From positions 186,001 through 250,000 of the forward strand of contig NZ_JAFMSY010000001.1 of the NCBI RefSeq assembly GCF_017916455.1: a DNA stretch of 64,000 bases. The letters run 5' to 3'. Positions within the stretch are counted from its first letter, which is position 1, and every line of letters starts with the position of its first letter. The notes under the pieces are model-generated. The model had not been told where the DNA came from. It worked only from the letters and a program-made list of their open reading frames with translations, and searched no databases. The stretch comes from Nocardioides xinjiangensis. GTDB lineage: Bacteria > Actinomycetota > Actinomycetes > Propionibacteriales > Nocardioidaceae. Positions 55,897 through 64,000 of this stretch are shown here, in pieces. The position numbers and the translations under genes are program-made.

Positions 55897-55986
55897 GAGT
55901 CCAATTTCGCCGTTTTGCATCACGGCGGCCCCCGGATGCCGTCTCATGAGCATCGCAACTCCGGGACCTGCGTCCCGGCGACCCCT

Positions 55987-56016
55987 AGGAGCCCTCGATG
56001 AAGGAGCCCTCGATGA
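55987..56016 (+). promoter_or_regulatory. duplicated ribosome-binding site plus start codon of the ssgB-like gene
   Basis: AGGAGCCCTCGATGA occurs twice in direct tandem (55987-56001 and 56002-56016). Each copy has AGGAG and an ATG at the right distance, and both ATGs (55998, 56013) are in the same frame. Translation can begin at either, giving proteins that differ by five residues. Confidence 0.85.
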
Positions 56017-56447
56017 ACCTGTCCGGTAGCGGGCGCACCCTGGCCGACGTGGCACTGGACATCACCGTCGAGTGCATGGACGACCGCGGCATCCGCCACG
56101 AGATCGACACCGTGCTCAGCTACGCCGGCTCGGACCCCTTCGCCGTGGCGATGACCTTCGTGACCTCCGACGGCGACCTCGTGTGGACCTTCGGGCGCGA
56201 CCTGCTCATGCGGGGCACCGAGGCCCCGGTCGGCGACGGCGACGTGCACGTGGCCCCGGCGACCGGCGTCAGCGGCCGCGCCATGGTCAGCATCGAGCTC
56301 AGCTCCCCCGACGGACACCTCGTGCTGCTCGCCCGCTCGTCGGACGTCGACCACTTCATCGCGCGCACCGTCGCGGTGGTCGCCCCCGGCGCCGAGTCGG
56401 AGGCGTTCGACGCCGACCTGCTGATCAGCCAGCTGCTCTCGTCCTGA
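55998..56447 (+). CDS. SsgA/SsgB-like (SALP) cell-division protein
   Basis: A protein of 149 residues, or 144 from the second start. Family marks are the FVTSDGDLVWTFGRDLLMRG stretch with the FGRDLL motif, the P-x-GDGDVHV segment and the acidic C-terminus DADLLISQLLSS. In Streptomyces SsgB positions FtsZ during sporulation septation; non-sporulating actinobacteria keep a single SsgB-type member with a likely role at the septum. Two tandem start units precede it. Downstream, four imperfect 12-base repeats cover the stop. Confidence 0.87.
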   Translation: MKEPSMNLSGSGRTLADVALDITVECMDDRGIRHEIDTVLSYAGSDPFAVAMTFVTSDGDLVWTFGRDLLMRGTEAPVGDGDVHVAPATGVSGRAMVSIELSSPDGHLVLLARSSDVDHFIARTVAVVAPGAESEAFDADLLISQLLSS

Positions 56448-56492
56448 CGCGGATTCTGACGCAGTCCCCGACGCCGGCCCTGACGCGGGTCC
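56445..56492. repeat. four imperfect 12-bp tandem units after the ssgB-like stop
   Basis: TGACGC or CGACGC recurs at 56445, 56457, 56469 and 56481, a strict 12-base period, starting with the TGA stop codon. The units are not identical past the first six bases. It sits in the convergent gap before the ABC exporter genes. Confidence 0.6.
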
Positions 56493-56504
56493 GGGCCCGG
56501 CTCG

Positions 56505-58319
56505 TCAGGCGCGGGAGTGCTGGGCCACCCAGCTGGCGTGCAGCCCGGCGTAGACGCTGCCCTCCTGCGTGACCAGCTCGCGGTGCGGTCCGCGCTGCAC
56601 CACGCGGCCCTTGTCGACGACGATCACCTCGTCGGCGCTCTCGGCCGTCGACAGCCGGTGGGCGATCGTCACCGAGGTCCGCGACTGCATGAGCCGCTCG
56701 AGCGCGCGGCCGATCTGCATCTCCAGCGCGGGGTCCACCGCACTCGTGGCCTCGTCGAGGACCAGCAGGTCGGGGTCGGCGAGGTGCGCGCGCAGGAGCG
56801 CGACCAGCTGCCGCTCCCCCGCCGACAGCGACTCACCGCGCTGGCCCACCTCGGTGTGCAGGCCGCGCGGCAGGCCGGCCAGCCAGTCGTCGATGCCGAG
56901 CTCCGCAGCCGAGGCGCGGATCTCGTCCTCGGTGGCCTCGAGCCGGCCGTAGCGCACGTTGGCGGCGATCGTGTCGTCGAACAGGAAGCCCTCCTGCGGC
57001 ACCAGCACGACGCTGCGCCGCAGCGAGCGTGCGTCGATGCGGCGTACGTCGACGCCGTCGAGGAGCACGGCACCCTCGACCGGGTCCATCAGCCGGGTGA
57101 GCAGCTTGGCGAAGGTCGACTTGCCCGAACCGGTCTCACCGACGATCGCGACGCGCGTGCCGGCCTCGATCGCGAGGTCGACGTCGCGGAGCACCGGCGG
57201 ACCTCCGGGGTAGGCGAAGGTGACGTCGACGAACCGGACGTCGATCGGCCCCCGCGGCAGCTGCTCGCCCTCCGGGCCGGGGTCGACGAGGTCGGCGGGC
57301 GTCTCCAGGATGCCGAGGACGCGGCGCCAGCTGGCGATCGCGTTCTGGGCGTCGGTGAGGATCTGGGTGCCCATCTGCACGGGACCGACGAACAGGGTGA
57401 CCAGGAACGCGAAGGCCAGCACGCGCCCGGGCGTCATGTCGCCGGTGAAGCCCAGGAGGACGCCGATGACGATGACGCCGGCGTTGGCCAGGCCGGCGGA
57501 GATGCCGCCGAGGGAGAACGAGGTGACGGTGTAGGTCTGCGCGTGCGTGTAGGCGCTCTGCCAGTCGGAGATCGCCGAGTCGATGCGCGCCTGCGTGCGG
57601 GCCTCGACCCCGTAGGAGCGGACCACCGCGGCCCCGACCACCGGCTCGGAGATCGCCCCCAGCAGCACGCCGACCTGGTGGCGCACGACGGTGTAGGCGG
57701 CCGAGAGCTTCTTCTGGAACCAGCGGATCGACAAGAAGAGCGGCGCGAAGCAGAGCCACACCACCAGGGCGAGCTCCCAGCTGTAGACGAGCATGAGGAC
57801 GGTCGCCACGAGCACCTGCCCCACGCTCACCACGAAGATGAGGCCGCCGAAGACGAGGAACTGGCTGACCTGGTCGACGTCGCTGGTCACGCGGGAGACG
57901 AGCGCGCCGCGGCGCTCGGTGTTCTGGGTCAGGAGCGGGAGGTCGTGGACGTGGCGGAAGGCCTTGGTGCGCAGCGTGGCCAGGCCGCGCTCGGAGGTGG
58001 CGAAGAGCCGGCTCGTCATGGCGTAGGAGGCCAGTCCGGTCACCACGATCGCCAACGCTGCGAGCACCCCCATCCAGGCGACGTAGTCGAGGCGGGGGCC
58101 GCCCGGCGCGCCGAGGCCCTTGTCGAGGGTCTGCTGCACCGCGATCGGCACGACGATCTGGCCGCACGAGGCGATCACGGCGAGGACGAGGGTGACCCCG
58201 AAGCCCTCGCGGAGCTCGGGCGAGTACTTCATGCCGAGCCGGAGGGTCGCGATCGCGCCGATGCCCTCGCCGGTCTCCATCCGGGTGCCGCTCGCTGCCG
58301 AGGGTGCGGTGGTGCTCAT
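56505..58319 (-). CDS. ABC exporter half-transporter, subunit with consensus Walker B Glu and H-loop
   Basis: A 604-residue protein: six-helix exporter domain then ATPase. Walker A is GETGSGKST (394-402), Walker B with catalytic Glu LDEATSAVD (521-529), H-loop His554 in IAHRLST. Its signature is LSAGE (498-502) instead of LSGGQ. Pairing with the upstream subunit gives one complete and one degenerate ATP site. ATG 58319 overlaps the partner's stop (ATGA). Likely exports a lipid, peptide or drug; substrate unknown. Confidence 0.92.
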   Translation of the reverse strand: MSTTAPSAASGTRMETGEGIGAIATLRLGMKYSPELREGFGVTLVLAVIASCGQIVVPIAVQQTLDKGLGAPGGPRLDYVAWMGVLAALAIVVTGLASYAMTSRLFATSERGLATLRTKAFRHVHDLPLLTQNTERRGALVSRVTSDVDQVSQFLVFGGLIFVVSVGQVLVATVLMLVYSWELALVVWLCFAPLFLSIRWFQKKLSAAYTVVRHQVGVLLGAISEPVVGAAVVRSYGVEARTQARIDSAISDWQSAYTHAQTYTVTSFSLGGISAGLANAGVIVIGVLLGFTGDMTPGRVLAFAFLVTLFVGPVQMGTQILTDAQNAIASWRRVLGILETPADLVDPGPEGEQLPRGPIDVRFVDVTFAYPGGPPVLRDVDLAIEAGTRVAIVGETGSGKSTFAKLLTRLMDPVEGAVLLDGVDVRRIDARSLRRSVVLVPQEGFLFDDTIAANVRYGRLEATEDEIRASAAELGIDDWLAGLPRGLHTEVGQRGESLSAGERQLVALLRAHLADPDLLVLDEATSAVDPALEMQIGRALERLMQSRTSVTIAHRLSTAESADEVIVVDKGRVVQRGPHRELVTQEGSVYAGLHASWVAQHSRA

Positions 58320-60121
58320 GCGGGGTCCCCTGCCGGGTCGACGTCCGTCTCGTAGGCGTTCACGAGCTGTGCGTAGGCCGGGCTGGTCTCGAGCAGCTCG
58401 GCGTGGGTGCCGCGGGCGACGATGCGCCCGCCGTCGAGGTGGACGACCTCGTCGGCCAGCGAGATGGTCGCCTTGCGGTAGGCGACGACCACGAGCGAGG
58501 CACCGGAGCCGTCGTCCTCGCGGTCCTCGCGCAGCGACGCCAGGATCCGCGCCTCCACCTCGGGGTCGACCGCGGAGGTGGCGTCGTCGAGGATCAGCAG
58601 CCGTGGCCGGCGCACGAGGGCCCGGGCGAGCGAGAGCCGCTGCCGCTGGCCGCCGGACAGCGACGTGCCGCGCTCCCCCAGCTGGGTGTCGAGGCCCTCG
58701 GGCAGGGCGGCGACGAACCCGTCGGCCTGTGCGGTCCGCAGCGCGGCCCAGACCTCGTCGTCGGGCACGTCGGCGCCCAGGGTGACGTTCCCGCGCACGG
58801 TGTCGTCGAACAGGAACGCCGTCTGCGGCACCAGCGCGACGGAGCCGGGCAGCTCCCCCTTGCGCAGGCCCTTGAGGTCGTGGCCGTCGATGCGGATCGA
58901 GCCGCTGTCGGGGTCGACCAGCCGGGTCATCAGGCTCGTCAGGGTGCTCTTGCCGGACGCGGTCGGCCCCACCAGGGCGACCGTGCGACCGGGCGGGACG
59001 TCGAAGTCCACGCCCTGCAGCAGCGGGGTGTCGGCGTCGTAGGAGTAGTGGAGGTCGTCGACCTCGAGCAGGGCGCCCGTGCCCTCGTCGGGCAGCCGGG
59101 CGTCGCCGTAGGCCATGGAGCCGCGGGCGTCGAGCACGGCCTTGGCGCGGCGGTAGCCCACGACCGAGCGGGGGAACTCGCCCAGCAGCCAGCCGATGGC
59201 CCGGATCGGGAAGGAGACGATCGTCAGCAGGTAGGCCACGGTGATGACGTCGCCGGCCTCGGTGGCGCCGCTCGCGACCCGCGAGACCCCGACCGCGAGC
59301 ACCACGAGGACGCCGAGGCTGGGGAGGCTGGCCAGGGCGGGATCGAAGACGGCACGGTAGCGGCCCGCGCGGATGTTGACGTCGCGCAGCTCCTCCGCCT
59401 TGGCCCGGAACCGGTCGGTCTCCTCGACCTCGCGGCCGAGCGTCTTGACGACCATCGCCCCGTCGAAGGACTCGTGGGCGATCTCGCTGACCTCGGCGCG
59501 CAGGCCCTGCGCGCGGGTCATCAGGGGCGAGGAGTAGTGCTGGTAGAGCAGGTTGGCGACCACCACCGCCGGGAACACCAGGAGGCCCACGAGGGCCATC
59601 ACCACGTCGGCGACGAACATCTGGACGACCGCGATGACCATCATCACGATCGTGCCGAGCGCCATCGGCAGCGGCATGATCGGCGCCCAGGCCGCCTCGA
59701 CGTCGGAGTAGGCATTCGAGAGCAGCTGGCCGGTCGGGTGCCGCTGGTGCCACTCCATCGGCAGCGAGAGGTACTGCCGGGTCACGCCGCGCCTGGTGTG
59801 GGACTGCATCCGGTAGTACATGACGCCGCCGCCCAGGCGACGCGCGACGATGCCGACCGCGCGCAGGATCGCCACCGCCATGAAGAGCGCGACGACCCAC
59901 ACGAGCAGGTCGGTGCCGATCTCGCCGGTCTCGAAGGCCGGGATCAGGACGTGCTCGGTCGACCACCCGAGGACCCATGCGTCGGCCACGGTGAGCACCC
60001 CGAACAGGACCGCGCCCAGCGTGGCGACGGTGAAGATGCGCGGCTCCCGGCGGATGCCGACCCAGAGGACCCGGAAGCCGTCGAGTGTGGTGGTGCCTCG
60101 CAGCTCCGCGTCGTCAGCCAC
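58316..60121 (-). CDS. ABC exporter half-transporter, subunit with degenerate Walker B and H-loop
   Basis: A protein of about 601 residues, exporter membrane domain plus ATPase. Walker [10 protein letters not shown] (385-393) and signature LSGGQ (488-492) are intact. The catalytic Glu of Walker B is Asp ([10 protein letters not shown], Asp513) and the H-loop His is Tyr548 (VVAYRKAT). This pattern marks the partner that carries the non-hydrolysing site in a heterodimeric exporter. Start is taken as GTG 60121 (VADDAELRG); TTG 60181 would add 20 low-complexity residues. GGAGG stands slightly far upstream of the GTG, so the start is tentative. Confidence 0.9.
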   Translation of the reverse strand: MADDAELRGTTTLDGFRVLWVGIRREPRIFTVATLGAVLFGVLTVADAWVLGWSTEHVLIPAFETGEIGTDLLVWVVALFMAVAILRAVGIVARRLGGGVMYYRMQSHTRRGVTRQYLSLPMEWHQRHPTGQLLSNAYSDVEAAWAPIMPLPMALGTIVMMVIAVVQMFVADVVMALVGLLVFPAVVVANLLYQHYSSPLMTRAQGLRAEVSEIAHESFDGAMVVKTLGREVEETDRFRAKAEELRDVNIRAGRYRAVFDPALASLPSLGVLVVLAVGVSRVASGATEAGDVITVAYLLTIVSFPIRAIGWLLGEFPRSVVGYRRAKAVLDARGSMAYGDARLPDEGTGALLEVDDLHYSYDADTPLLQGVDFDVPPGRTVALVGPTASGKSTLTSLMTRLVDPDSGSIRIDGHDLKGLRKGELPGSVALVPQTAFLFDDTVRGNVTLGADVPDDEVWAALRTAQADGFVAALPEGLDTQLGERGTSLSGGQRQRLSLARALVRRPRLLILDDATSAVDPEVEARILASLREDREDDGSGASLVVVAYRKATISLADEVVHLDGGRIVARGTHAELLETSPAYAQLVNAYETDVDPAGDPA

Positions 60122-60284
60122 CGGTGTCGCCCGCCTCCTCGTCCCTGTCCCGCCATCGCGCCGTTCGGTTGTCGAGCGCAACCGACCGGCCGCATCAGGC
60201 TATTCCCCGGCACCGACAGCCGACGAATCCGAGGGGCGGCCCGGAGGTCGCCGTCCCGGACGTGGTGACTCCTCGGCGGCGCGA

Positions 60285-61034
60285 TCAGGACGCGCGGATG
60301 CGGGACAGGAACGCGCGGGTGCGCTCCTGCTGCGGGTCGCCGAGCACCTGCTCCGGCCTGCCCCGCTCGTGGATGCGGCCGTCGTGCAGGAAGCACACCT
60401 GGTCGGCCACCTCGCGCGCGAAGCCCATCTCGTGGGTGTTGAGCAGCATCGTGACGCCCTCGCCCTTGAGCTCGGTGAGCAGGTCGAGCACCTCGCCGAC
60501 GAGCTCGGGGTCGAGTGCGCTGGTCACCTCGTCGAGCAGCATCAGCCGCGGGTTCGCCACGAGGGCCCGGGCGATCGCGACGCGCTGCTGCTGGCCGCCG
60601 GAGAGGTCGTCGGGGCGCGCTTGGGCCCTGGCCGCGAGCCCGACGCGGTCGAGCATCGCGAGCCCGCGTGCCCGGGCCTCGTCGGCCGCGACGCCGTGCA
60701 CGAGGCGCAGGGCGAGGGTGACGTTGCCGATGACGTCGAGGTGCGGGAAGAGGTTGTAGGCCTGGAAGACCATCCCCATCCGCGAGCGGACCTCGTCGCC
60801 GTCGACGCGGGGGTCGGTGATGTCGCGTCCCTCGAAGGTGATGACGCCGTCGTCGACGACCTCGAGCAGGTTCACGCAGCGCAGCAAGGTGGACTTCCCG
60901 GACCCCGAGGCGCCGATCAGCACCACGCACTGGCCGGGCTGGACGGTGAGGTCGACCTCGCGCAGCACCACGTGGTCGCCGAACGACTTCCGGACGCCGT
61001 CGAGGCGCAGGAGCTCGGGTCGCGGGGTCGTCAC
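60285..61034 (-). CDS. polar amino-acid ABC transporter, ATP-binding protein
   Basis: ATPase of the GlnQ/HisP type, 249 residues. It has Walker A GASGSGKST, the Q-loop FQAYNLFPH typical of polar amino acid importers, signature LSGGQQQRVAIARAL, Walker B LMLLDEVTSALD and LNTHEMGFAREVADQVCFL. GTG 61034 overlaps the permease stop (GTGA). It is the last gene of the set that begins at hisF/priA. Confidence 0.93.
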   Translation of the reverse strand: MTTPRPELLRLDGVRKSFGDHVVLREVDLTVQPGQCVVLIGASGSGKSTLLRCVNLLEVVDDGVITFEGRDITDPRVDGDEVRSRMGMVFQAYNLFPHLDVIGNVTLALRLVHGVAADEARARGLAMLDRVGLAARAQARPDDLSGGQQQRVAIARALVANPRLMLLDEVTSALDPELVGEVLDLLTELKGEGVTMLLNTHEMGFAREVADQVCFLHDGRIHERGRPEQVLGDPQQERTRAFLSRIRAS

Positions 61035-61903
61035 AGGTGTCCTCCGGCTCCGTGGTAGCCCTTCTTCCGGGCGTACCGGTCGGTGAGCCGCGCCATCGGG
61101 ATGGTGAGGCAGCAGAACAGCACGCCCGCGACGACGTACGGCGTGTAGTTGAAGTCCAGCGCCGTCTCGATCTGCGCCTTGCGGATGGCGTCGGTGACGC
61201 CGAGGACGGCGATGAGGCCGGAGTCCTTCTGCAGGGAGACCAGGTCGTTCATCAGCGGCGGGATGACCCGGCGCCACGCCTGCGGCAGCACCACGTGGCG
61301 CAGGGTCTGCCCGTAGGACAGGCCCAGCGACCGCCCGGCGAGCCGCTGGCTGGGGTGCACCGACTCGATGCCGGCGCGGAAGACCTCGGCGACGTAGGCG
61401 GAGTAGGACAGCACGAGCGCCGCACCGCCCCAGAACAGCGGCGAGGTCGGCAGGCCCTGCAGGCTGAGGGCCGGTCCGCCGAACCCGAGCAGGAAGATGA
61501 CGAGCAGCAGCGGCAGCCCGCGGAAGACGTCGACGTACGCCGTGCCGAGCAGCCGCAGCGGGAACGCGACGGGGCCGCGGAGCGTCCGGACCACCGCCAC
61601 GGTCAGCGAGAGCAGCAGGATCAGCACCCAGCAGACCGCCATGACCCGGATGTTGAGCCACAGCCCTTCCAGGACCGCAGGGAAGGAGGAGACCGCCTTG
61701 TCCCAGTCGAAGTAGGTCTCACGGACCCGGTCCCAGCCCGGCGAGCTGACGACGGCGCCGCCGACCACGCCGAGCAGGAGCAGCGTGCTGAGGGCGGCGA
61801 TGGCCGCGCTGCGCACGGTGCGGCGCCGCCGCCACTCGTCCCGTTCGCGCTGCACCGCCGAGGGTTGCCAGGCGGTGTCCGCCCGGCTCGCCTGGTCGGG
61901 CAT
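61031..61903 (-). CDS. polar amino-acid ABC transporter permease (HisM/GlnP type)
   Basis: A 290-residue membrane protein. A 50-residue cytoplasmic leader precedes the first helix. The domain shows TAYVDVFRGLPLLLVIFLL, a family mark of HisMQ/GlnP permeases, and the EAA loop AGRSLGLSYGQTLRHVVLPQA. A single permease gene is present, so it would form a homodimer. It overlaps the binding-protein stop (ATGA). Confidence 0.92.
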   Translation of the reverse strand: MPDQASRADTAWQPSAVQRERDEWRRRRTVRSAAIAALSTLLLLGVVGGAVVSSPGWDRVRETYFDWDKAVSSFPAVLEGLWLNIRVMAVCWVLILLLSLTVAVVRTLRGPVAFPLRLLGTAYVDVFRGLPLLLVIFLLGFGGPALSLQGLPTSPLFWGGAALVLSYSAYVAEVFRAGIESVHPSQRLAGRSLGLSYGQTLRHVVLPQAWRRVIPPLMNDLVSLQKDSGLIAVLGVTDAIRKAQIETALDFNYTPYVVAGVLFCCLTIPMARLTDRYARKKGYHGAGGHL

Positions 61904-62805
61904 CAGGACAGCTCGGGAGCGCCCTGCTGGGCCAGCCACTCCTGGCTGATCTGGTCGAGGACGCCGTCCTCGCGCAGCGCGTCGACGGCGGCCGACACGC
62001 AGCCGGTGAGCGGGCTGTCCTTGGCCAGCACCGCGCCGAACTGCTCGACCTCGCCGTCCGGGAGGGGCAGCTGACCGACGATCACGCCGTCGTCGAGCTG
62101 GACGGCGGTCATGAAGTAGGCGGTCGGCAGGTCGACGACGATGCCGTCGATCTGGCCGTTCTTGAGCGCCTGCACCGCCTGGTCGTTGGTGTCGAAGACG
62201 GCCGGCTCCTGCGAGGGCTGCACCTGCTCGGTGATCGCGGTGTAGCTCGTCGTGCCGACCTGCGCGCCGAGCTTGGCGTCGGCGAGGTCGGCCAGGCTGG
62301 TGGCGCCGTCGATGGCGCTGCCCTTGTTGGTGATGACGGTCTGCACGACGTCGTAGTAGCCGGAGGAGAAGTCGACGGCCTTGCGGCGGGCCTCGGTGAT
62401 GGAGACCTGGTTGACGTCGAAGTCGAACTCCTTCGGCCCCGGCTGGACGACCTTGTTGAACGGCACCGTGACCCAGGTCACCTGCTCCTCGGTGTAGCCG
62501 AGCTGCTCGGCGATGGCGTACGCGACCGCGGACTCGTAGCCCTGGCCGTTGGTCGGGTCGTTGTCGACGAACCACGGCTCGTAGGCCGGGTCGTCGGTGG
62601 CGATGGTCAGCGTGCCGTCGGTGACGGTCTCCATCGCGTCGGGGGTGCACTCGTCGGCGGCGGGGCTCCCGGACTCGGACGCACCCGAGGACTCGGGGCC
62701 ATCGCCCTCGTCGGTGGGAGCGCAGGCGGTGAGGGCGATCGTGGCGGTCGCGAGTGAGGCGGCGGCGAGGTGGCGCTTCGCCGGGCGCCGGGAGGTCGTG
62801 AGCAT
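61903..62805 (-). CDS. amino-acid ABC transporter substrate-binding lipoprotein (SBP family 3)
   Basis: A 300-residue secreted binding protein. It has a twin-basic N-terminus (TSRRPAKRH), hydrophobic core, and lipobox LTAC. A Ser/Glu-rich linker follows, then the SBP_bac_3 fold with LTIATDDPAYEPWF, VTWVTVPFNKV, the DFDVNQVSITEARRKAVDFS stretch and VVDLPTAYF. Such proteins bind polar amino acids. Only nine bases separate it from the hisF stop, so it is probably co-transcribed with the histidine genes. Confidence 0.92.
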   Translation of the reverse strand: MLTTSRRPAKRHLAAASLATATIALTACAPTDEGDGPESSGASESGSPAADECTPDAMETVTDGTLTIATDDPAYEPWFVDNDPTNGQGYESAVAYAIAEQLGYTEEQVTWVTVPFNKVVQPGPKEFDFDVNQVSITEARRKAVDFSSGYYDVVQTVITNKGSAIDGATSLADLADAKLGAQVGTTSYTAITEQVQPSQEPAVFDTNDQAVQALKNGQIDGIVVDLPTAYFMTAVQLDDGVIVGQLPLPDGEVEQFGAVLAKDSPLTGCVSAAVDALREDGVLDQISQEWLAQQGAPELS

Positions 62806-62814
62806 GGCGGGATC

Positions 62815-63606
62815 CTACGTCTCCGACCGGCCTCCGCGGACCGCGTGACCGGCCGTGGACAGACCGGTCTTGACCTCGCCGATGCTGAGCGTGCCGAAGT
62901 GGAAGACCGTGGCGGCCAGCACGGCGTCGGCACCGGCCTCCACGGCCGGCGGGAAGTGCTCGACGGCCCCCGCTCCCCCGCTGGCGATCACCGGCACGTG
63001 CACCTCGCGGCGCACGGCGCTGATCAGCTCGAGGTCGAAGCCGTCGGTGGTGCCGTCGGCGTCCATCGCGTTCAGCAGGATCTCGCCGGCGCCGAGCTCG
63101 GCGGCGCGGACCGCCCACTCGACGGCGTCGAGGCCGGCGCTGTGGCGGCCGCCGTGCGTGGTCACCTCGAAGCCGCTGGGCGTCGCCGGCTGGTCCGCGC
63201 GGACGCGCCGGGCGTCGACGCTGAGGACCAGCACCTGGTTGCCGAACCGGTCGGCGATCTCCGCGACGAGCGCGGGGCGGCGGATGGCGGCGGTGTTGAC
63301 GGCGACCTTGTCGGCGCCGGCGCGCAGCAGCCGGTCGACGTCCTCGACGCTGCCCACCCCGCCACCGACGGTGAGCGGGATGAACACCTCCTCCGCGCAG
63401 CGGCTGACCACCTCCATCGTGGTCGCCCGGCCCTCGTGGGAGGCGGAGATGTCGAGGAAGGTCAGCTCGTCGGCGCCCTCGGCGTCGTAGAGCCGGGCCA
63501 GCTCCACCGGGTCGCCGGCGTCGCGCAGCTCGGTGAAGTTGACGCCCTTGACCACCCGGCCGCCGTCGACGTCGAGGCACGGGATGACGCGGACCGCGAG
63601 CGTCAC
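62815..63606 (-). CDS. hisF: imidazole glycerol phosphate synthase, cyclase subunit
   Basis: Forms imidazole glycerol phosphate and AICAR from PRFAR and ammonia delivered by HisH. The 263-residue barrel has [18 protein letters not shown] with the first catalytic Asp, [17 protein letters not shown], the second Asp in [16 protein letters not shown], and [16 protein letters not shown] 63606 overlaps the priA stop (GTGA). The amino-acid transporter genes follow at once. Confidence 0.96.
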   Translation of the reverse strand: MTLAVRVIPCLDVDGGRVVKGVNFTELRDAGDPVELARLYDAEGADELTFLDISASHEGRATTMEVVSRCAEEVFIPLTVGGGVGSVEDVDRLLRAGADKVAVNTAAIRRPALVAEIADRFGNQVLVLSVDARRVRADQPATPSGFEVTTHGGRHSAGLDAVEWAVRAAELGAGEILLNAMDADGTTDGFDLELISAVRREVHVPVIASGGAGAVEHFPPAVEAGADAVLAATVFHFGTLSIGEVKTGLSTAGHAVRGGRSET

Positions 63607-64000
63607 GAGGCGCCCTCGGCGGTGCCCGTGCCTCGCGTCAGCGCGAGTGCGTCCTCGAGGGTGAAGCGGCCCTCGTAGAGCGCGGTGCCCGCGATCGCGC
63701 CTTCCACGCCCTCGTCGACCAGTCCCATGAGGGCGCGGATGTCGTCCAGGGTGGTGACGCCGCCGCTGGCGACCACGGGCCGGTCGGTCGCCGCGCAGAC
63801 GTCGCGCAGCAGCTGGAGGTTCGGACCCTGCAGCATGCCGTCCTTGTTGACGTCGGTGACCACGTAGCGCGCGCACCCCTCGCCGTCGAGGCGCGCCAGC
63901 GTCTCGTAGAGGTCGCCGCCCTCGCGGGTCCAGCCGCGAGCCGCCAGCGTCGTCCCCCGTACGTCGAGGCCCACCGCCACGCGGTCGCCGTACGTCGCGA
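63603..64000 (-). CDS. priA: PriA/HisA isomerase, C-terminal part (cut by window edge)
   Basis: About 132 C-terminal residues of the (beta/alpha)8 isomerase that converts ProFAR in histidine synthesis and, in many actinobacteria, also the TrpF substrate of tryptophan synthesis. Visible marks are [35 protein letters not shown] with the second catalytic Asp, and [13 protein letters not shown]. The N-terminal half with the first Asp is outside the window. The gene is continuous to position 64000. Dual HisA/TrpF function is the family rule in this phylum, not shown here. Confidence 0.92.
   Translation of the reverse strand, partial: ATYGDRVAVGLDVRGTTLAARGWTREGGDLYETLARLDGEGCARYVVTDVNKDGMLQGPNLQLLRDVCAATDRPVVASGGVTTLDDIRALMGLVDEGVEGAIAGTALYEGRFTLEDALALTRGTGTAEGAS

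Overview
The DNA is very G+C-rich, uses GTG and even TTG starts freely, and packs most genes with ATGA or GTGA overlaps. The order alaS - rarA - aspS - hisS - metallo-hydrolase - relA - apt - yajC - ruvBAC - yebC - pdxT - pdxS - pgsA - HIT protein - thrS follows the order known from mycobacteria and related Actinobacteria. Together with SsgB-like, PriA/HisF, ImuA'/ImuB/DnaE2 and DUF222-HNH (13E12) genes, this points to an actinobacterium, most likely of the Nocardioides type. The genus is inferred from family knowledge; no search was run.

Layout. 1-3267 (minus): 5' part of alaS, two small membrane-associated genes and rarA. 3304-9733 (minus): a complete dipeptide/oligopeptide ABC importer in the order C-A-B-D-F, with a strong RNA hairpin between the binding-protein and permease genes. 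10031-13871 (minus): aspS, hisS and a metallo-beta-lactamase-fold hydrolase. 14018-15295 (plus): a DUF349 protein. 15308-25226 (minus): relA, apt, yajC, ruvBAC behind a LexA box, yebC, pdxTS, pgsA, an inositol-monophosphatase-like gene and a HIT protein. secD and secF are absent between yajC and apt, and no phosphatidylinositol-mannoside genes lie between pgsA and pdxS. 25250-31059: a GNAT gene, a 13E12-type HNH gene with a LexA-like site over its start codon, a MalY/PatB-type aminotransferase whose 3' end is duplicated in tandem (321 bp), and thrS. 31141-33033 (minus): an SDR gene and a MerR-DICT regulator.

33133-46714 (plus) is the showpiece: fifteen almost fully overlapping genes. The first half makes and decorates a carotenoid: GGPP synthase, phytoene synthase, phytoene desaturase, two-subunit lycopene cyclase, P450, glycosyltransferase and CrtO-like acyltransferase. 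The second half holds a PAP2 protein, a UbiA prenyltransferase, a geranylgeranyl-reductase-like flavoprotein, a type III polyketide synthase, an ICMT-like methyltransferase, a second flavoprotein and IPP isomerase. The polyketide synthase-methyltransferase-flavoprotein trio resembles phenolic-lipid operons. With UbiA and the reductase it suggests a prenylated polyketide quinone built from the same GGPP pool as the carotenoid.

46784-54698 (plus): a PAS-PAS-GAF-SpoIIE phosphatase, then the SOS mutagenesis operon imuA'-imuB-dnaE2 behind a perfect LexA palindrome, ending in a long two-tier hairpin. 54843-56447: a small membrane protein, tRNA-Val(CAC), a PGPGW membrane protein and an SsgB-like cell-division gene with a duplicated ribosome-binding-site/start unit. 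56505-60121 (minus): a two-subunit ABC exporter with one degenerate ATP site. 60285-64000 (minus): a polar amino-acid ABC importer placed directly after hisF and the truncated priA.
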